29,686 nucleotides of DNA, taken from assembly GCA_035639875.1 (NCBI GenBank), contig DASQXE010000129.1:1-29686 (forward strand), in the 5' to 3' direction. The notes beneath the pieces are model-generated. The model searched no databases. It saw only the letters and a list, made by a program, of their open reading frames with translations, and had not been told where the DNA came from. Both the position numbers and the translations under genes were made by a program. The stretch is from JAIBJP01 sp035639875 (lineage in GTDB: Bacteria; Actinomycetota; Thermoleophilia; Gaiellales; Gaiellaceae). Shown in pieces: positions 27,484-29,686 of the stretch. Each line of letters opens with the position of its first letter. Within the stretch, counting starts at the first letter, position 1.

Positions 27484-29373
27484 ATGGCGGTAGCACCGCC
27501 TCGGCGACGGCCGCGTCGCGGCTCGCTAGAACGTCCTGTTTCCGGCCGGATCTACCGGACGGCCTGGCTCGCGGCTGCTGTCCCGCTGCTCGTCGCCGCC
27601 TTCAGCCTCGGGCGGCCCGTCGCGCTCCAGCAGCCAAGATTGCCGGCGTCGTTCGACCGCACGACCGCCGTGCAATTCGCCAAGGAGTTTGCTCACCGAA
27701 ACCCGGACCGGCGTCCAGGATCGTCCGGCGCGCGGCGGGCCACCGACTGGGTCGCCGCACGTCTCCACGACTACAAGTTCACAGTCGAGCGGCAGGAGTT
27801 CACCGCGAACGTCCCGGGTCTCGGCCGCCAGCGCTTCGTCAATCTCGTCGCCACCGCCCCGTTCCGGCCCGGCCAGGAGATCGTCCGTTCACAGCAGGTG
27901 ATCGTCGTGATGGCGCACCGCGACAACCTCGGAGGCTCTCCGGGCGCGAACGACAATGCGTCGGGGACGGGGGCGCTCCTCGAGCTCGCCCGTGATGTCG
28001 GCAGCTCGGCGCTTGCGCACTCGCTCGTGCTCGTCTCCGAGGACGGCGGCGCCTACGGCTCCGTCGGCGCGGAGGAGTTTGCCCGCAACTCAGGGCTCGG
28101 CAATCGCCTCGCCGTCGTCATCAATCTCGACGCGATCGCCGGCTCGGGCCCTCCCCGGCTCGAGTTCGCCGGCGAGACCCCGCGAACGCCGACGGCCACG
28201 CTTGTCGCGACGGCGGCGGCGACCGTCGAAGCGCAGGCCCACCAAGCGCCTCGACGCCCGAGCGCCGCGGCCCAACTCGTCGACCTCGCCTTCCCCTTCA
28301 CCCTTTACGCACAGGGGCCGTTCATCGCGCACGGCGTGCCCGCGGTCACCCTGACGTCGGCCGGCGCACGACCACCCCAGCCGGCCGGCGACACACCACC
28401 CAACCTGAACGCCCAACGACTGGGCGAGATGGGCAAGGCGGCGCAGACGCTTCTCGGGTCGCTGGACGAGGCGGCCGACGTCGCACGCGGAACGGAGTCC
28501 TACGTTTGGGTGGGCTCCCGCCTCGTCCGCGGCTGGACGATCCAGTTCCTCTTCCTGACAGCGCTCCTTCCGTTCCTCGCCGCGGTCGTCGATCTCTTCG
28601 CGCGCTGCCGGCGCCGGCACATCGCGCTGCGACCAGCGCTGCGAAGCCTCGTGAGCCGCCTCGGGGTCTGGCTCTGGGCCGGCGCGTTGTTCGCGTTCCT
28701 CGCCTTCACGGGGATCCTCCCGCGAGGGGACGCGCGTCCGATCGCGCTCAACACACAGGTCGCCGGCGACTGGCCGGTCGCCGGATTGTTTGCCCTGGCC
28801 GGCCTCTCCTTCGTCGGCTGGCTCGTCGCGCGGCCGAAGCTGGTCCCACGCCGAAGCATCACACGGCCTGAAGAGCTGGGTGGGCACTTGGCGGCGATGC
28901 TCGTACTCGGGATCGTGGCGCTCGTCGTCGCGGCGCAGAATCCGTTTGCCCTCCTCTTCGTCCTCCCGTCTCTGCACGCTTGGCTCTGGCTGCCCCATGC
29001 ATCCGACCGGGGGCGGCCGGCGGCGCTCGGGCTTTACGCCCTCGGGTTTGGCGGACCGCTCGTCCTCCTCGCTTCGTTCGCCCTTCGCTTCCACCTCGGA
29101 TTCGATGCGCTCTGGTACGTGCTCGCGCTCACGTCGATCGGCTATGTGCCCGTGCCGCTCGTCCTCGCCTTCCTCGCCTGGACAGCGGTGGCGGCGCAGA
29201 CTGGTGCAGTCGCCATCGGCCGCTACGCCCCGTATCCCGCGGTCCACGAGCGCCCGAGGCGGGGGCCGATCCGGGAGACGATCCGGCAGGTGATTTTCCT
29301 CACGCGTCGACTACGCTCAGAGCGCGGGCGAAGCATCGAACCCGCAGAAGAAGCCGAAGCGTTAGAGGAGTAA
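27484..29373 (+). CDS. M28 family zinc aminopeptidase fused to C-terminal multi-helix membrane domain
   Basis: A 629-aa membrane protein. After a basic start and one helix (TAWLAAAVPLLVAAFSLG, about 26-43) comes an M28 peptidase domain facing outward: FAHRNPDRRPGSSGARRATDWVAARL, zinc motifs VIVVMAHRDN (His/Asp), GANDNASGTGALLELAR (bridging Asp), LVSEDGGAYGSVGAEEFA (general-base Glu, with Asp where a second Glu is usual), VINLDAIAGSG (Asp) and FIAHGVPAVTLTS (candidate last His). From about residue 345 there are roughly eight hydrophobic helices (WTIQFLFLTALLPFLAAVVDLF to YVPVPLVLAFLAWTAVAA), then a basic/acidic tail. It ends TAA directly before the sortase ATG. The substrate is unknown; the sortase next door suggests surface-protein or cell-wall processing. 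Confidence 0.9.
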   Translation: MAVAPPRRRPRRGSLERPVSGRIYRTAWLAAAVPLLVAAFSLGRPVALQQPRLPASFDRTTAVQFAKEFAHRNPDRRPGSSGARRATDWVAARLHDYKFTVERQEFTANVPGLGRQRFVNLVATAPFRPGQEIVRSQQVIVVMAHRDNLGGSPGANDNASGTGALLELARDVGSSALAHSLVLVSEDGGAYGSVGAEEFARNSGLGNRLAVVINLDAIAGSGPPRLEFAGETPRTPTATLVATAAATVEAQAHQAPRRPSAAAQLVDLAFPFTLYAQGPFIAHGVPAVTLTSAGARPPQPAGDTPPNLNAQRLGEMGKAAQTLLGSLDEAADVARGTESYVWVGSRLVRGWTIQFLFLTALLPFLAAVVDLFARCRRRHIALRPALRSLVSRLGVWLWAGALFAFLAFTGILPRGDARPIALNTQVAGDWPVAGLFALAGLSFVGWLVARPKLVPRRSITRPEELGGHLAAMLVLGIVALVVAAQNPFALLFVLPSLHAWLWLPHASDRGRPAALGLYALGFGGPLVLLASFALRFHLGFDALWYVLALTSIGYVPVPLVLAFLAWTAVAAQTGAVAIGRYAPYPAVHERPRRGPIRETIRQVIFLTRRLRSERGRSIEPAEEAEALEE

Positions 29374-29686
29374 ATGCCCAGAATCCGCCGTCGTCTCGGG
29401 ACGAGTCTGATCGTCGTCGGACTTCTTGCGGTCGCGTACGGAGCAGCGGTCCTGTTCTGGCGCGACCCGGTCACCGACCTCTATACACGTTACGAACAAC
29501 ACAAGCTCGCCGGGGAGCTCCAGCATGCCTGGCCTGACTACGACACCGGACGCCTCGGCTCCGATTTCAACGGAGACAACGCCGCGCGCCTCGCGGCCGT
29601 GCGCGCGCAGGTGGCGGGCGCCGCGCGCGACTTCCAGAGCCGTCTCCACGACGGCAAGCCGATGGGTCGCCTGATCATCAAGCGGA
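29374..29686 (+). CDS. Sortase (class E/F-like), N-terminal part; cut by window end
   Basis: The visible 104 residues have a basic N-terminus (MPRIRRRLG), one membrane anchor (TSLIVVGLLAVAYGAAVLFW), a polar helical stretch (LYTRYEQHKLAGELQHAWP) and then GKPMGRLIIKR at the window edge, matching the opening strand of actinobacterial sortases (usually G.L.IPRI). The catalytic His, Cys and Arg lie outside the window, so the transpeptidase role is inferred. The ATG at 29374 abuts the peptidase stop (TAAATG) and has GAGGAG upstream within the peptidase gene, so it is translationally coupled. Confidence 0.8.
   Translation, partial: MPRIRRRLGTSLIVVGLLAVAYGAAVLFWRDPVTDLYTRYEQHKLAGELQHAWPDYDTGRLGSDFNGDNAARLAAVRAQVAGAARDFQSRLHDGKPMGRLIIKR

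Noticed and set aside
1..29686. CRISPR array, toxin-antitoxin, phage or defence cluster
   Set aside because: No regularly spaced direct repeats and no matching protein families were found on either strand; the content is ordinary core and regulatory genes.

Overview
The window is GC-rich, densely packed bacterial chromosome. It most resembles an uncultured high-GC actinobacterium, probably of the Thermoleophilia (Gaiellales/Solirubrobacterales) type. This placement is inferred from gene content and style: tightly overlapping genes, TANNNT -10 boxes a few bases from start codons, class E-like sortase, TreT-type trehalose synthase, MqnP-like prenyltransferase, an ECF41 sigma factor. No rRNA is present to confirm it. 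I see no phage, insertion sequence, CRISPR array or recognisable defence island.

Layout. 1-969 (-): M20 metallopeptidase, cut by the window edge. 991-2247 (+): rarA, divergent from it. 2261-4048 (-): two-gene ABC exporter (permease and ATPase). 4128-4991 (+): ECF41-type sigma factor, divergent from the exporter. 5043-6863 (+): fused electron-transfer flavoprotein (EtfB-EtfA), followed by an alpha/beta hydrolase at 6860-7630. 7627-8956 (-): arginase and a VOC/glyoxalase protein. 8985-9057 (+): tRNA-Phe. 9058-9597: mostly non-coding or hypothetical DNA with strong hairpins. 9598-9870 (+): DUF167. 9905-10342 (-): cupin. 10412-10631 (-): a probable small pseudogene.

10744-22311 (-) is a long run of cistrons: treT, otsA, moaC, mog, mqnP-like, ccmA, ccmB, ccmC, ccmD (54 aa), a CcsA/HemX-like protein, hemA, hemC, hemD, a SAM hydroxide adenosyltransferase and a SAM methyltransferase. 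Almost every junction from otsA onward overlaps (ATGA, GTGA, CTGA, TGATG), and the run ends at a strong intrinsic terminator (10688-10729). It joins trehalose synthesis, molybdopterin, a menaquinone-type prenyltransferase, cytochrome c maturation and early haem synthesis, and so looks like a respiratory-cofactor operon.

22344-24978 (-): RsbW-like anti-sigma kinase, orphan DNA methyltransferase, HtrA protease. 25056-25376 (+): a very small single-motif LAGLIDADG protein. 25323-27457 (-): a two-component pair. 27484 onward (+): an M28 peptidase with a C-terminal membrane domain, then a sortase cut by the window end.

The most interesting signals are regulatory. (1) The gap between the ABC exporter and the ECF41 gene carries two opposed copies of an ECF41-like promoter, each with exactly 16 bp between elements. 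(2) Nearly every other transcription-unit start has a TANNNT box 5-9 nt before the start codon, implying leaderless or ultra-short-leader mRNAs. (3) All three remaining divergent pairs use a symmetric 10-bp ANNNTANNNT element in which the two -10 boxes share one TA. (4) Three genes have conserved N-termini upstream of any ATG/GTG/TTG, and two of these sit on a CTGA stop-start overlap.
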